Source: Gadus chalcogrammus (Eukaryota; Chordata; Actinopteri; Gadiformes; Gadidae). Taken from it: a stretch of 64,000 bases of DNA. The stretch lies in the NCBI RefSeq assembly GCF_026213295.1, contig NC_079432.1, positions 17,011,357 through 17,075,356 of the forward strand. The letters run 5' to 3'. Made by a program: the position numbers and the translations under genes. Position 1 is the first letter of the stretch. Each line of letters begins with the position of its first letter. Of this stretch, positions 13,602 through 64,000 are shown in pieces. The notes below the pieces were generated by a model. That model saw only the letters and a list, made by a program, of their open reading frames with translations, did no database searches and was not told where the DNA came from.

Positions 13602-14186
13602 TCACAGCAAAAGGCAGCAGTTCACACAGCCACCCGGTCGTCTTTGTTTTAAGGATGCCTTGGTTGCGGTCTCAAACACTTCCCATATCCCATCTTTGGT
13701 TTTAGCAGAGCACTCCAGATAGTCATACGCCCCGATGCGCATCGCCATCGCCCGTCCATCGTCCGCCTTCACCGGCTCTTGTTTTAACCTCGACAGTTCA
13801 TACTTGACGGTCTCGTCGTTACGTAGATCCTTTTTGTTGGCGACCAAAATGATTGGCACGTTGGGACAAAAATGTTTGACTTCTGGGACCCACTTTTCCG
13901 AAATGTTCTCCAGGGAGTCTGGACTGTCCACTGAGAAACACATGAGGATGACATCAGTGTCCGGGTAGGACAGCGGACGGAGGCGGTCGTAGTCCTCCTG
14001 ACCGGCGGTGTCCCACAGCGCCAGCTGGACCTGCTGGGAGTCCACCTCGATGTCCGCCACATAGGTCTCGAACACCGTGGGGACGTAGACCTCCGGGAAC
14101 TCGTCCTTGGAGAACACGATCAGCAGGCAGGTCTTACCGCAGGCGCCGTCTCCCACCGCCACCAGCTTCTTCCGTATATCTGCCAT
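13602..14186 (-). CDS. rhob: Rho-family small GTPase RhoB (intronless)
   Basis: 194 residues, single exon, as in all vertebrate RHOB genes. GTPase motifs are intact: P-loop GDGACGKT (residues 12-19), switch I PTVFE-T-Y (36-42), switch [13 protein letters not shown] (59-69), NKKD (117-120) and SAK (160-162). The run [12 protein letters not shown] and [11 protein letters not shown] are RhoB-like rather than RhoA-like. The C-terminus [10 protein letters not shown] has a CaaX box CLLL (X=Leu, geranylgeranylation expected) with two upstream Cys (187, 190) that can be palmitoylated, a RhoB hallmark for endosomal/plasma membrane targeting. Residue 41 is Thr (codon at 14064-14066) where Rho proteins normally have Asn. 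ATG at 14186 gives the family-standard N-terminus. Synteny (between apob and pum2) supports RHOB. Confidence 0.95.
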   Translation of the reverse strand: MADIRKKLVAVGDGACGKTCLLIVFSKDEFPEVYVPTVFETYVADIEVDSQQVQLALWDTAGQEDYDRLRPLSYPDTDVILMCFSVDSPDSLENISEKWVPEVKHFCPNVPIILVANKKDLRNDETVKYELSRLKQEPVKADDGRAMAMRIGAYDYLECSAKTKDGIWEVFETATKASLKQRRPGGCVNCCLLL

Positions 14187-14357
14187 TAGGTTTCAACTTC
14201 GATAGCCTAACTATAGCCTGCGTATAACATTGGGAGCACTTTATTCTTCTTCGATTACAATGTAAAAGCATGTGATACTCAGACTAACAAAATGGGACTG
14301 TCTAAAGACGACGCACTGTGTTTTGAACAGAACATTGCCAGTAACTACTGCCCTTCG

Positions 14358-14400
14358 TTTATAAAGCACAGGCGTTTTCTAAATATAGCAATCCAATCGG
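14358..14400 (-). promoter_or_regulatory. rhob: rhob core promoter: TATA box, MEF2-like site, inverted CCAAT
   Basis: Reading on the - strand, upstream of rhob: CTTTATAAA (14358-14366, TATA), CTATATTTAG (14379-14388, fits the MEF2 consensus YTAWWWWTAR), and ATTGG (14393-14397, an inverted CCAAT box). An inverted CCAAT box and TATA are known elements of the mammalian RHOB promoter; the fit here is from sequence only. Transcription start would be near 14330. Confidence 0.65.
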
Positions 14401-14983
14401 AAGGGGGGAAGTGAGATCATTTTTGGTTAAAGCGAGAGGTGATTGGATCCCAACATTTTCCCTGATGTAAGGAGGGTCTTGTCCTCGAGGTCCCACCCGA
14501 TCCAGACCCAGCTCGGATCCGCACAGTCCTGCTACGCAGGGACGTCATCATATATTTGGATTCCCATTTTTTTTTTTTTACGTTTTCTTTTCTCCGTTAT
14601 TCACAACTGGGACGACATCCCTGAACATCACGAGGTCTAAATGGTCTAGCATTGCTTTGTTTAATGTGACCAAATATGACTGCCTTTGGTTCTGCTGAAT
14701 CGGACCAGCACCATACAACAATAAAAATAGCAGTTTAAATAACGAGGCCATCAAATATAAAAAACATGATTAAACATTATAGGCCTACATGAAGTGGGAC
14801 ATGTTACTTACTCGATTTTATTTTATTTGTATTATTTATTATTCTGATGCTGCTACTTATTTTTTGATATTTTTATTTTTACTTTGGCCGATCTCTATTT
14901 ACTTTATCTTCAATTGTTGCTGCCTACGAATTATACTCTTGTGGTAGGCCTACTTGTACAATAAGATGTAATAAAATGATCTG

Positions 14984-15048
14984 ACATGTGTGATAAGGAT
15001 TGCAGAACTCTCCTGTTTTTCACCGCTCTCACGACCATGCATGTCTAC
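14984..15048 (+). repeat. 65-bp direct repeat, upstream copy
   Basis: Starts ACATGTGTGA and ends GTCTAC. The other copy is 15293-15357, 309 bases downstream, 53/65 identical without indels. The downstream copy falls at the likely start of the pum2 5' exon. Confidence 0.7.
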
Positions 15049-15140
15049 CTAATGTTCAACGTTGACATTACAATAAGCCCTCCCACTCTAATATCAGTAT
15101 AAAACTACACAGTGAACTTGAGCTGAATATTTTTTTTTCA

Positions 15141-15269
15141 AATCGAATTAAAGATCCATTACAATTAGTATGTGTATATTCTAATGAATGGTCTGCAATA
15201 TAAAAGGGATTCCATCCTTATACACTTCTTGCTTCCTGTCGGCTGTTTGCTTCATCATGTTTTCGTAGT
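15141..15269. repeat. Direct repeat, copy B (right of rhob)
   Basis: Partner of 12534-12711. The block TATACMCTTC...GCTTCAT at 15219-15255 is nearly identical to 12661-12697. It lies immediately upstream of the pum2 first exon. Confidence 0.7.
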
Positions 15270-15292
15270 GCATGATTAAACACTCATACTAA

Positions 15293-15547
15293 ACATGTGT
15301 GACAAGAATTGCAGAACTGTGCTATTTTGCAGCGCTCTCTCCACCGCGCAGGTCTACGTTGGTTCCGATACATACAGGGAGGGGGCACTGGAGGGTGGAG
15401 GCACTGGAGGAGGAGGCGGACTACAAGCGAGGAGTTCACGTTAAAGCCTGGCTCAACCACCACCGCTCTCCACGGAAACAAAACAATAAAGACAACCGGC
15501 TACACTGTGATCAAGGAACATAGACCCCTCTCTCCACACGACAACGC
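15293..15547 (+). other. pum2: pum2 5' non-coding exon and CpG-rich promoter region (start approximate)
   Basis: A CpG-rich stretch ends in a strong donor GTGAGT at 15548, followed by a CpG-rich intron start. No long ATG frame continues into pum2. The first coding exon, at 17108, has 12 bases of 5' leader after its acceptor, so an upstream non-coding exon is required. The left end is a guess. Confidence 0.5.
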
Positions 15548-15766
15548 GTGAGTAGTGTTTTTATTTTTTGATGAAATCGTGCAATATCCCCTTGCAATCA
15601 ATGAGTGTTTTCAGCGAGCAAGGTAGTGTGCTCGTGTGTCCCTTTTGTTGCGCGGCGCAGGCCCCTCTGTTTGGACCCGGAGGGGGGCCATGTTGTTTAG
15701 CCAGCCACTGTTAGCCTAGCCCTAGACTGTAGCTTGGATGCTAAGCTAAGCAAATTATGCCTGGCT

Positions 15767-15869
15767 TCACCTTCTGTTAAAAACGGCAAACAGCCGAGGG
15801 TTATGCTAGACTGCTTGACTGCCGTCTAGCATAACACTCGGCTCCTTGGCTGTTTTTAACAGAAGGTGA
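15767..15869 (+). repeat. Long hairpin (inverted repeat) in pum2 intron 1
   Basis: Arms 15767-15811 and 15824-15869 with a 12-base loop. The outer 18 bases pair perfectly (TCACCTTCTGTTAAAAAC and its complement), the inner 11 (TTATGCTAGAC) pair perfectly, and the middle has a few mismatches and one bulge. May be a foldback MITE or a small-RNA precursor. Confidence 0.8.
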
Positions 15870-17119
15870 CTCTTAAAGCATGTATGCGTTGAAACGAGGG
15901 GTTGGTTAACGCACATGAACGTATTTGGTTGTTTCGACTAGGTTAGCATCGGCGTCTCCTCCTAGACGTTAGCTTCCCTGCGCTAATAATAAACTGAAAT
16001 GATGGGCCTGCTTTCGTTTGCACGTTTCTTTCCATCGTATAAATAAACCGTGGCCATGTTCTGTTAAACATTGTTGTTGTTGGACTGTTGTTTTAAATGG
16101 ACATTTGCGAATCATTTGCAATGGCCGTTGTGTCTGAATATTTGTTTGCGAACTAGCCCGATAGCTGCTAGGTCCACTAGCATTTCAGACTACTGGCTCC
16201 GTCAGATTGGCCAGAAAAAAGGGTCTGATCACTCAATGCGACACGGACAACTACATGTATTCGTTTCAACCGTTTTTATTTTCTGGTCGAAAACATGACT
16301 GGGCGAGTATTATGTACTTGTCATCCACATTGAGTGAATATTTGGTTCAATTCCGCTACATTATATCGCTAGCTAGCGTCCACATTAAAAGCTGACATAA
16401 TGCTAACTGTTAGCCGGGCCGTTAGCATTCTTCGGAATCATCAACCGTCAACCTAATCTCACGTATTGAGCTCTGTTACACCTGATCTGTAACCCTAACT
16501 GGGAGAAATGTCCCTATGTGTGTTCGTACGTGTTTCAGGCCAGGTCTCGCACCAGGTTCTGTACGTGTTCGTTAAATGCAGGATTCATGGCAGGAAGTGA
16601 AGTACCAGATATTAGCCACATCCCAGCGAGATATTTTAAAACCTTTTTTAATTCATTTATGTTTGACAATGTGTATCCATCCACTGATATTATTTTACGT
16701 GTCGAACTGATTGTACCCCCCCCCCCCACCCACCAAATTGGAATGAGTTAATCTTAACCTGCACGTTTTAATAGTTTTATTGTATAACTTGACTTGAACT
16801 AGGCCTACAACATGCAGTTTATAATTGTATAAAGTCTACGACAGCGGCGCCTAAAATGGCGAAAGGATATCCAGGCTGTCACATCTGGTCTCACCCGAGT
16901 CTTGGGCTATTTGGCAGGAAATTAGTTTTCACTAATTAAATTGGATTGTTATCATTTGCATTGAATAGTCTTTAAAGTCACTGCTTTGACTTCTTACCCC
17001 TTTCAAATACTAAATAACACAATGTCTTGAATAGCACTCAATCATTTTGTATTCTGTTTAATTTATTCTGATTGTACTCATGTATTCAATATAAACTCTT
17101 TATTTAGGTTTCCCGTGGA

Positions 17120-33070
<15,951 letters not shown>

Positions 33071-35520
33071 ATGCCTGTTGAATAACCCTGAAGCCCATAG
33101 AGGCCAGAGAAAGAGCCCTCCTAACCTATGACCCACTCCCTTGATTCATTTTAATGTTATTATTGGAATTGGAAAAAATCTATGATTACGCTTCGCCCAA
33201 GAATACTGTGATGTTAACCCAGCCCCCCTTCCCCACACGCACACACTCTGATTTTCTTGCCACAGCACACCCTTGTGGCCACAAGTGGACGCACAGCCAG
33301 GCTGACAACTGGGGTCAAAGCACAACAAGCCTGTTGATGAAATTGCTGTATCTGACTGGTTTTCATATAATCTTGTAAATTTAGGTTTTAATTTTTACCT
33401 TGTAAATTCTCTGTAGAAATAAGTTGTATACATTTACTGACATTTACAATTCTTACAATTACACCAGCACGTGACTTTGAATGGCCCATCTGATGGTTCC
33501 TTTAAATCGTATGGGTTTTTCTTTTTAATACCAAGACTAATGACGTCAGCCATTCCGATTTCAAAATATATTTAAACAGCTCACCCAGGCTAAATGGACC
33601 CAAGGTGTCCGAAGTCGACCATGTTGACTGTTTTTGATTTCATTTGAAATTAGCATTGAAATAAGAATAGTAAGGAGGAGGAACTCTTAAAGTCAACAGA
33701 TTACACCATGTACCTCGCATCATGTTGGGTCACCCAAGGCCTTTTTGAAGACCCCCTTCGTGTGTGTGTGTGTGTGAAACTGCTTGTGTTTGGAGAGCTC
33801 TAATCCTAACATTTGGGGCAGTGTCTCGACATGCTGTTATTTTTTTGTTGTTTTAACTGGTTGGGGGGTGGGGGATATTAGTTGGCTGACTACATGACTT
33901 CAACTATTGTGAGTTTTGGTACGAGATCCATTGATTTAAGCCAGTATTCTCTGTAGCTGAGCCTTCTCGCTCCTCTTCAGCTGGTACTTTTAAGGGATCC
34001 TTCCATGACGAGAGAAAGGCCATTGTCGTTCTTTTTTTTTTTTAAGCTGCCCATAACATAATTAAAATGGTGGCGCATGAGCTGTGGTTGTACTGGTGTA
34101 ATCTTAACATTAAATAAGCGGGAGTGGGGGGCAGGGGGGGGGGGGGGGTTATGCATTAGCATGCAGTGACCTGTGACCAGGTTTTTTTTTTTTTAATGCT
34201 TAGAATATATATTTTCTCTTCCTACGGTAAGATGTCACACAGAACCTGGTAGGAGATCCTCTTATTTTGGTTTTGTGCGACATCGTACTGATCTTGTAGT
34301 TTAAGATAAACACTGCCCTAGGAAACTTTTTTTTCTTCTTTCGTGTACTTAATATCACCTTGTCATAGAAGTAGTTTAGCGACGTATAGCATCTTTTATA
34401 TATTCAAGTAACTTGTTGCTTAAGGTTGAAGGGTTGCGGGCTTGAAGCAAAGATGGTACCCACGAAGCCTGATGTTGGGAGAAGTTGGTCTGTTGTGTCT
34501 ATAGGAAGGGGCGCATATCCCAACCGTGTACCTTTTTTGAAAGGAATAGGATACGTTTGGGCAAAGGAACATTTCTGGAACCTCTTGTGCAGATTTATTT
34601 TCTTTATTTATCTTTTGTCAGTTTTTTACGTTGGGAGCGCAAGTTGTGCTAATGGAGGCTAGTGTGTGTGGGGGGGGGGGGGGGGGGGGCGGCGGCGGCA
34701 TCAGAAGCTGCTATATAACTCAACTGCAACGCTAGTCGTGATGGCTTTTTCCTGTTTTGTTTCTTCCGCTTCTTCATATGAATAATTGTAGATGACATGT
34801 AGTATATGTGCAGGTAATAAGTGTAAGTTTATTAGTTTAATTGAAATGTCTAGTTGTGGTGTCTTGATGGGCCTTGCTGAATTTGTAGTGATGCTTTTAC
34901 TTTGTCTGTACAGTTGTACATTTGTAAACGTTGATGCTGTAAATGGGATGTCTTTTACACTTCTAGGGGAAAGCAAAAAAAAAAATGCATTTTGATTTGT
35001 GTATATTCATCACTCCTTTCCCCTTTTGAATATAATGTATACAGTTTTATTTGATCAAGCGTTATTTTAAACAAAATACTTTTTACGGCTTCTCAAACTT
35101 TTTTTTTTGGTGTATTCTACTATGGGATAATCCAGCCTCTTTGTACTGGAGCTGTAAAGTCCACTGTTAGTCTTTTTGACGTAATGACAGTTTAGGAGAG
35201 AAATACAAAACGCCACCAATGCTCTGTACTTTAAACATGAGGCTGCATTTAGTCCTCTGCTAACATGGAAACTTCACAGGAGATAACAATTATTTTTGTA
35301 CAGAAAAGTGCTGTATTTTGAAACAGCCGCTACCTTGTAAGCAAAAAACCAATGTAAAATATTGTCAATTATATAAATATGAACATATGAGTTTTGTCAC
35401 ACTGTCAAAGTCATGTACATTTTCAGGTGGCCTTATGTACATTTCCTGATGTTGGATGAAGAAAAAAAACTCATTTTTGGAAGCAAAATTGTGACTATGA
35501 TTAAACTGTTCTAACATATG
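33071..35520 (+). other. pum2: pum2 3' UTR with poly(A) signal ATTAAA at 35500
   Basis: About 2.45 kb with no competing gene. Holds six 7-mer Pumilio cores TGTANAT (33374, 33401, 34915, 35000, 35414, 35436), two long G runs (34134-34148 and 34670-34689, the latter followed by CGG repeats) and an ATTAAA at 35500-35505. The 3' end is inferred. Confidence 0.6.
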
Positions 35521-35845
35521 TGGTTTTTTTTAATTATTTGAATGAAGCCTTTAGATTACATTGAATGGGTACAAAATTAACATTTGCTTAGCTCATGTTA
35601 TCTAACTAGTTCTGTAAGTCTAGAAGGAGCAATGGGATCGCGTAGGCCTGTGACCATAACAACGGGTGTGTATGTACTCTTCCGTAATCGGGGAATGTTA
35701 TCCACCTGCTCCTGGAGATGGGTTGACAAACACGATCATGAGTGTCGTGCGCAACCTGGGCGTGTCTCAGGTGCGCCATGCCAATCGAACTCGAGTTCCA
35801 TCGAAGTGGGGAAATAAACAGGAAGACTTCCTGCAACTCTGGGTA

Positions 35846-37668
<1,823 letters not shown>

Positions 37669-38181
37669 TACATGAGCCGTATGGCATACATTGCTTAACT
37701 GCTGACCCTGTCAAAACCCCTCCCGGTTTAACAGTTCTTATACTCTTAAGTCTCTTATTATTTATTACTGCATGGATCAGTGTTGACCATCATCACTCAT
37801 GAAGAAAACATACATGCCTGCTATTATTTTTTTGTGTTATTTAGAAATATGATTATAGTAGCCTATAGGTTCAAATGCAATGTATAAGGGCCTTCTAATC
37901 AAGCGTCAAGTATGGGGTCTGTTCTCAACAAATGTGTACATTTGTTTATTGCACTTTGGCAAAAGGTTCACAGTGTTGTGATCTCAAAGGTTACACAATC
38001 ATTTGAATATGTACAGAGCAACACATTTGATGTAGCTTTTTCCATTCTTTCTGCTTAACTTCCATTTGCACAACTCAATAAGCAAATGAGGGCTATTTCG
38101 TACATTGTGTGTCTTGTTTAATTTATCACATTTTTCATTGTATGATGCATATACTGTTTTCACGTTGTAGCCGAATCTAGC

Positions 38182-38187
38182 AATAAA
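38182..38187 (+). promoter_or_regulatory. sdc1: Poly(A) signal of the syndecan-like gene
   Basis: AATAAA about 0.5 kb after the stop codon and 0.5 kb before the laptm4a start; the only good signal between them. Confidence 0.65.
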
Positions 38188-38674
38188 ACTTGATCGACAA
38201 GGAATGATGCCATTCGAGTACAGCTAATGGCTTCCGGTCCTATCTGTCTTACTGGACACGCCTCCTTTTCAAAATAAATAATCCAAATGATATAAGTAAA
38301 TTATGTTGAAAAGTATATAATCATAAAAATGTATATGCAATTCTTAATGTTTCAAGTATAAACAACAACTCAACTACATATGTATACAACGCTATACAAA
38401 TAATAATACGGAGCGTCAGTGTGCATTAAATTAATTTTAATATCAAGTAAGCAAATGTAGAAAAAAACATGTATTTTGTCATATTATTACACCTCAACTT
38501 TACTAAACAGAATAGTGCATTCAAATCAAAAGCTGTAAAGGCCTTTTGTTTTACCGGAGGCCTGAGCAACGTGTGACGCTCCGCTTGGAAATAAGGGGGC
38601 GTCCTCCTCATATCCGCGGTGTTGGAGGCTGATGGTGAGGAAGTTATTATCTCCACAACCACGACTGTCCCCAG

Positions 38675-49990
<11,316 letters not shown>

Positions 49991-50412
49991 ATTACCCCCA
50001 CAGACCACACCTCCTCCCAAGACAGTGTTAGTACATCTATTCACATTTAGTTGTTTGGCCTTGCCTGTGTGTGGGTATGTTGAGTGTACAAGTGGAACAG
50101 TCTGAAGAGTCTGTACGTGAGTGCTTGCAACGTGGCCCCGACCTCTGTCCTTTTCTTTTTGTTTCTAAGTGTCTTAGTAAAAAGGATTCTTGTGAACGAA
50201 TCGACTCGCTTGAAATGCTCTCATCGATTCAGCACCACCATCCTACACCCTTTTAAAGAGTGATATGTGAAATGTAAAATAACAATGTTAGGACAATCCA
50301 CAAATTATAAATATGATCTTAATGTTGAATTTGGCTGTTATTTAATTTCACCAGTTTATTAAAAATCTAGTTTTTATTCCATTCTCCAGTTTTTTGGATG
50401 AGTACCTTTTCA

Positions 50413-50512
50413 GTGTTCTGTTTTAGTTTCAAGCATTGCTTTAGGCCTGTCCATCACCATGTGCGTTCTGTTTAGTTTAAAGCATTGCTTTATGCCTTTC
50501 CATTACCCTGTG
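50413..50512 (+). repeat. laptm4a: Tandem duplication in laptm4a 3' UTR
   Basis: Two degenerate ~48-base copies (50413-50460, 50461-50512), each with TTCTGTTT, AAGCATTGCTTTA, CCATYACC. Confidence 0.75.
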
Positions 50513-50693
50513 TGCCAAGCACATCTCTATCCATGGCCCTGTTGTGGTACGATGAGTGACCTCTCCTTTTTTAATGTGCAGCCTAAATTCAGAGCAACAG
50601 ATTGCTCTTCTGTAGTCGCATGCTGCTTTATTCCTCAACACCGCTCTTTACTTTTCATGACATGTTGATCCTGTTGTATAACATATTGGCTTC

Positions 50694-50699
50694 AATAAA
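50694..50699 (+). promoter_or_regulatory. laptm4a: laptm4a poly(A) signal
   Basis: AATAAA about 0.7 kb after the stop at 49990, with GT/T-rich sequence downstream. Confidence 0.7.
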
Positions 50700-50719
50700 C
50701 GTTTCAAGAAAAATTATTG

Positions 50720-51990
<1,271 letters not shown>

Positions 51991-52031
51991 AGTTGGCACA
52001 GGAAAGGGTTGGAAAATCCATTGCCACGATA

Positions 52032-57173
<5,142 letters not shown>

Positions 57174-57496
57174 GGGGAACGGTGAGCAAGGCTTGTTTCT
57201 CTTACGGATGATTGGTGGGCTAACAAACAAAAACAAAACAGGGCCCACGGTTTGACCTGGTGTTTATTTGACATCCACAGACCCACCAGACTGTGTGCAT
57301 CCTGTCGGAGTCACAGACATGGACCATTGCAACACTGGCACGCAGTCCCTCTCACGTCCTGTGTCTATGGATGGCATGTTATACAGAGCTATTGTTTGGA
57401 AACAAAAGGCTTTTCATTATTTGCAATTTATACATTTTGTTCATTTTTGGCTATTCATAATTATTATTTTGTCATGTTGATGTGGAAATATAGATA

Positions 57497-57502
57497 AATA
57501 AA
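57497..57502 (+). promoter_or_regulatory. matn3: matn3 poly(A) signal (likely)
   Basis: AATAAA 324 bases after the stop at 57171-57173. Other signals may be used further downstream. Confidence 0.55.
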
Positions 57503-57509
57503 ACGATTT

Positions 57510-60800
<3,291 letters not shown>

Positions 60801-60819
60801 ACAACACGACCAACGCGAC

Positions 60820-62043
<1,224 letters not shown>

Positions 62044-62146
62044 CCATGATGGACCAGCGGCACAGAAAGACCCAGTGGCTTGTTTGGCATTGTGATTTGC
62101 TTTCTCTTTTCGATGTATTTTTTGATTTGTATTAAATTGTCAAGTT

Positions 62147-62152
62147 AATAAA
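62147..62152 (+). promoter_or_regulatory. ttc32: ttc32 poly(A) signal
   Basis: AATAAA about 104 bases after the ttc32 stop codon; a GT/T-rich element follows. Confidence 0.8.
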
Positions 62153-62514
62153 AATGTGTTATTATTTTAATGTTCTTTTTTGCTTGAGTATAATGTAGAT
62201 ATTTGATTTATCCAAATGAAGGCCTAACTTGGTGTAGAACCGATAGCTCAGTGCATCTATAAGCAAAAATATATATATAGGCCAAAACATATCTACGCAA
62301 AATTGTTAATTCTGCTCAATAACCTACGAAGATGGCGTTTGGGTAGGGGGGCCTATTACAATAGGCTTGCATTGCTTGCCCGCCCTTTACGGCTATGGGT
62401 TTTGATTGGCTATTGTGCGGGATAATAATGAAGGGTGTTTTTATACAAACTAGTGCCACCTTGCTGCCGGATTGGATTTAATTGATCAGTTGTTAAGCAT
62501 GCGCAGCGCGTAGC

Positions 62515-62546
62515 CACGTGCTGATGACTGCAGGTTAAAACAGCTG
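62515..62546 (+). promoter_or_regulatory. Egg-coat gene promoter: E-boxes and TATA-like element
   Basis: CACGTG (62515-62520), TTAAAA (62535-62540, TATA-like) and CAGCTG (62541-62546) lie about 90-120 bases before the ZP-gene ATG. E-boxes close to a TATA element are typical of vertebrate ZP promoters controlled by the oocyte factor FIGLA; its use here is inference. Confidence 0.5.
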
Positions 62547-62631
62547 TTTGAGACGCATTCTCATCACCTGTGTTTTCGTCAACAGCCTTGAACTACTTGG
62601 GGTTGTGTAGGCTTGCATTTTATTTGCCATT

Positions 62632-64000
62632 ATGACGATACACTTGAGTTTGTAAGTATTTATTTAGACTATTATTTGTGGTTAATGTATTAATGTTGGG
62701 ATACATTTTGAGTACTTGATGTGTCCTCAGCGTTGTATGGATTTTGATGGCAGTAGTCGTCGCAGGTCAAGCAAACCCACATCGGAAAACGAACAATCAG
62801 CCAAGTATAACAATTTCTTGCTCCATATATTTTCTTGGCATGTTAGTCTATGGATTGGAGCTAATGTAGCCTACTCTTGGGTTCACTAGATGCTGATATA
62901 AAGTCAGACTGTGCGGGCAGCCACATGACGCTGACTTTGGACGAAGTTTTGGCTGTGGGGAACCAACTTGAAATTGAAGCTACGAGTAAGATGTCTAGAG
63001 AATTATTGATTTATTATTGGTTGTCTCATTTAAATGAACTAATTTCTACTGAATTCTTATTCTGCTAGATGGCTCCGAACATATTTTACTGACGCCAGGC
63101 TTGGCTGCTAAATGTGGATATAGCATGGAATCTGACCCATGGGGCAACACCAGAATCTATACATCCTTGATGGGCTGCTATGTTGACAACACAGTATGTC
63201 CACATAAACTTGTGTTGAAATGCCACACTGTGGGTTACAATGACAAACTCTAAAAGTGTTTTATTTATCCCTAGGATGATACATTTTTTAATATTGGATT
63301 AAGACTCAAAATGTATAGTGACGGGACATCGGATGTGGTTACTCGTGACGTGACCAAAACATGCAGCTACTCTGCCTGGGCCTCCCAGGAGATCGTTTGT
63401 GACAGAAACTACATGGAAGTAGGTCCCTTGTTATGTGAACAACTGTTTCTGTTTTTGAATTGGCAACCTTATATTAATCGACTTGATTAGATCTCAAAAG
63501 ACCTGGGGCAGAGAGACGCAAGCCCTCACACTAAAGGACATGCTGGGAACATAAAGGATGACTTGACCAACAACGCAATGCTAAATGTATGTTAAAGTTC
63601 AATATTATTATTTTAGTTTGACCATGCTTTCATAGGATCTACCTAATAATGTCTTGTCCTCAGGTCAATGACACGGTATATGGTATCTGGAAGATGACCT
63701 TTTACACCCCTGAGCCAACTGTGATGATGCTGGACGAGGTTCACGAGGCTGGCTATGGCGCTATGACTAGCCCTAATCGACTGGTTGTGCGAAGCCCATA
63801 CAACACAGCACAGACCTACTCAGAAGATGTAGGCGTTGATTGGATATTCGTCACAAGATTTTGCTGAAGCCAGATTCTTTTTTTTTCTTAAATCCTCGTC
63901 TTGTAACTTTCAGGTGGCTGGTGTCCCGATGGAGGTTGTCAAAGTGGGCACTTACTTCACCACGCCACAGGGTCTGAGAATTGTGGATTTAATGGCTGCT
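62632..64000 (+). CDS. zpax1: Zona pellucida egg-coat protein, ZPAX-like (5' part, runs off window)
   Basis: Precursor of an egg-envelope glycoprotein. Exons: 62632-62651, 62731-62804, 62890-62985, 63069-63193, 63275-63418, 63491-63586, 63664-63828, 63914-beyond 64000; all phases consistent. A signal peptide is split over exons 1-2 (MTIHLSFVVWILMAVVVAGQ). It is followed by a ZP-N-like N-terminal repeat region with CGYSMESDPWGNTRI, SLMGCYVDN, FFNIGLRLKMY, TCSYSAWASQEIVCDRNYME. The pattern of aspartate, WGN and CDRNYMEV is what I know from ZPAX/uncharacterised egg-coat proteins of fish, birds and frogs; mammals lack ZPAX. The C-terminal ZP module lies outside the window, so assignment to ZPAX rather than another ZP2-like class is moderate. 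Confidence 0.65.

Larger units (their letters stand above)
14400..15290. other. Intergenic between divergent rhob and pum2
   Basis: AT-rich, with no coding potential recognised. It holds a 65-base segment at 14984-15048 repeated at 15293-15357 (53 of 65 identical, no gaps), and copy B of the larger direct repeat at 15141-15269. Confidence 0.6.

Overview
The window is a piece of a teleost fish nuclear chromosome. It has multi-exon genes with GT-AG introns, one AT-AC intron, AATAAA poly(A) signals, many nested hAT-type DNA transposons and several dinucleotide microsatellites longer than 100 bp. The fish-only or egg-coat gene content also points to a ray-finned fish. Very long AC/TG/GA tracts are known to be abundant in cod-like fishes, but I cannot name the species from sequence alone.

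Layout, left to right. 1-11.2 kb: 3' three-quarters of an apolipoprotein B gene (19 exons, + strand). 13.6-14.2 kb: intronless rhob on the - strand. 15.3-35.5 kb: pum2 (21 coding exons plus a candidate cassette exon, 5' non-coding exon and a long 3' UTR), with introns full of hAT elements. 35.8-38.2 kb: a small divergent syndecan-like gene in the position where tetrapods carry SDC1. 38.7-50.7 kb: laptm4a (7 exons), also with hAT insertions. 52.0-57.5 kb: matn3 (6 exons, last intron of AT-AC type). 60.8-62.2 kb: ttc32 (3 exons). 62.6-64.0 kb: 5' part of an egg-coat zona pellucida gene of ZPAX type, cut by the window end.

The order APOB - RHOB - PUM2 - SDC1 - LAPTM4A - MATN3 - TTC32 is that of human 2p24, so the genes are identified by both sequence and conserved synteny. 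WDR35 (between MATN3 and TTC32 in human) and LDAH/GDF7/HS1BP3 (between APOB and RHOB) are not seen here. The genes are neighbours by descent, not a functional operon: lipid transport, Rho signalling, mRNA repression, cell-surface proteoglycan, lysosomal membrane protein, cartilage matrix, a TPR protein and egg envelope.

Most interesting points: a 150-residue syndecan with no conserved cytoplasmic tail; an apoB lacking both basic LDL-receptor binding clusters known from human; a RhoB with Thr in place of the invariant Asn41; a 24-codon in-frame exon that would interrupt PUF repeat 6 of Pumilio-2; a matrilin-3 with a long His/Pro/Thr-rich exon and only one EGF module; two strong hairpins in pum2 introns; and a dense set of nested hAT insertions with intact 8-bp target duplications. 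All exon models were made by eye from splice consensus, reading phase and remembered family sequences; every coding model given sums to an exact multiple of three.
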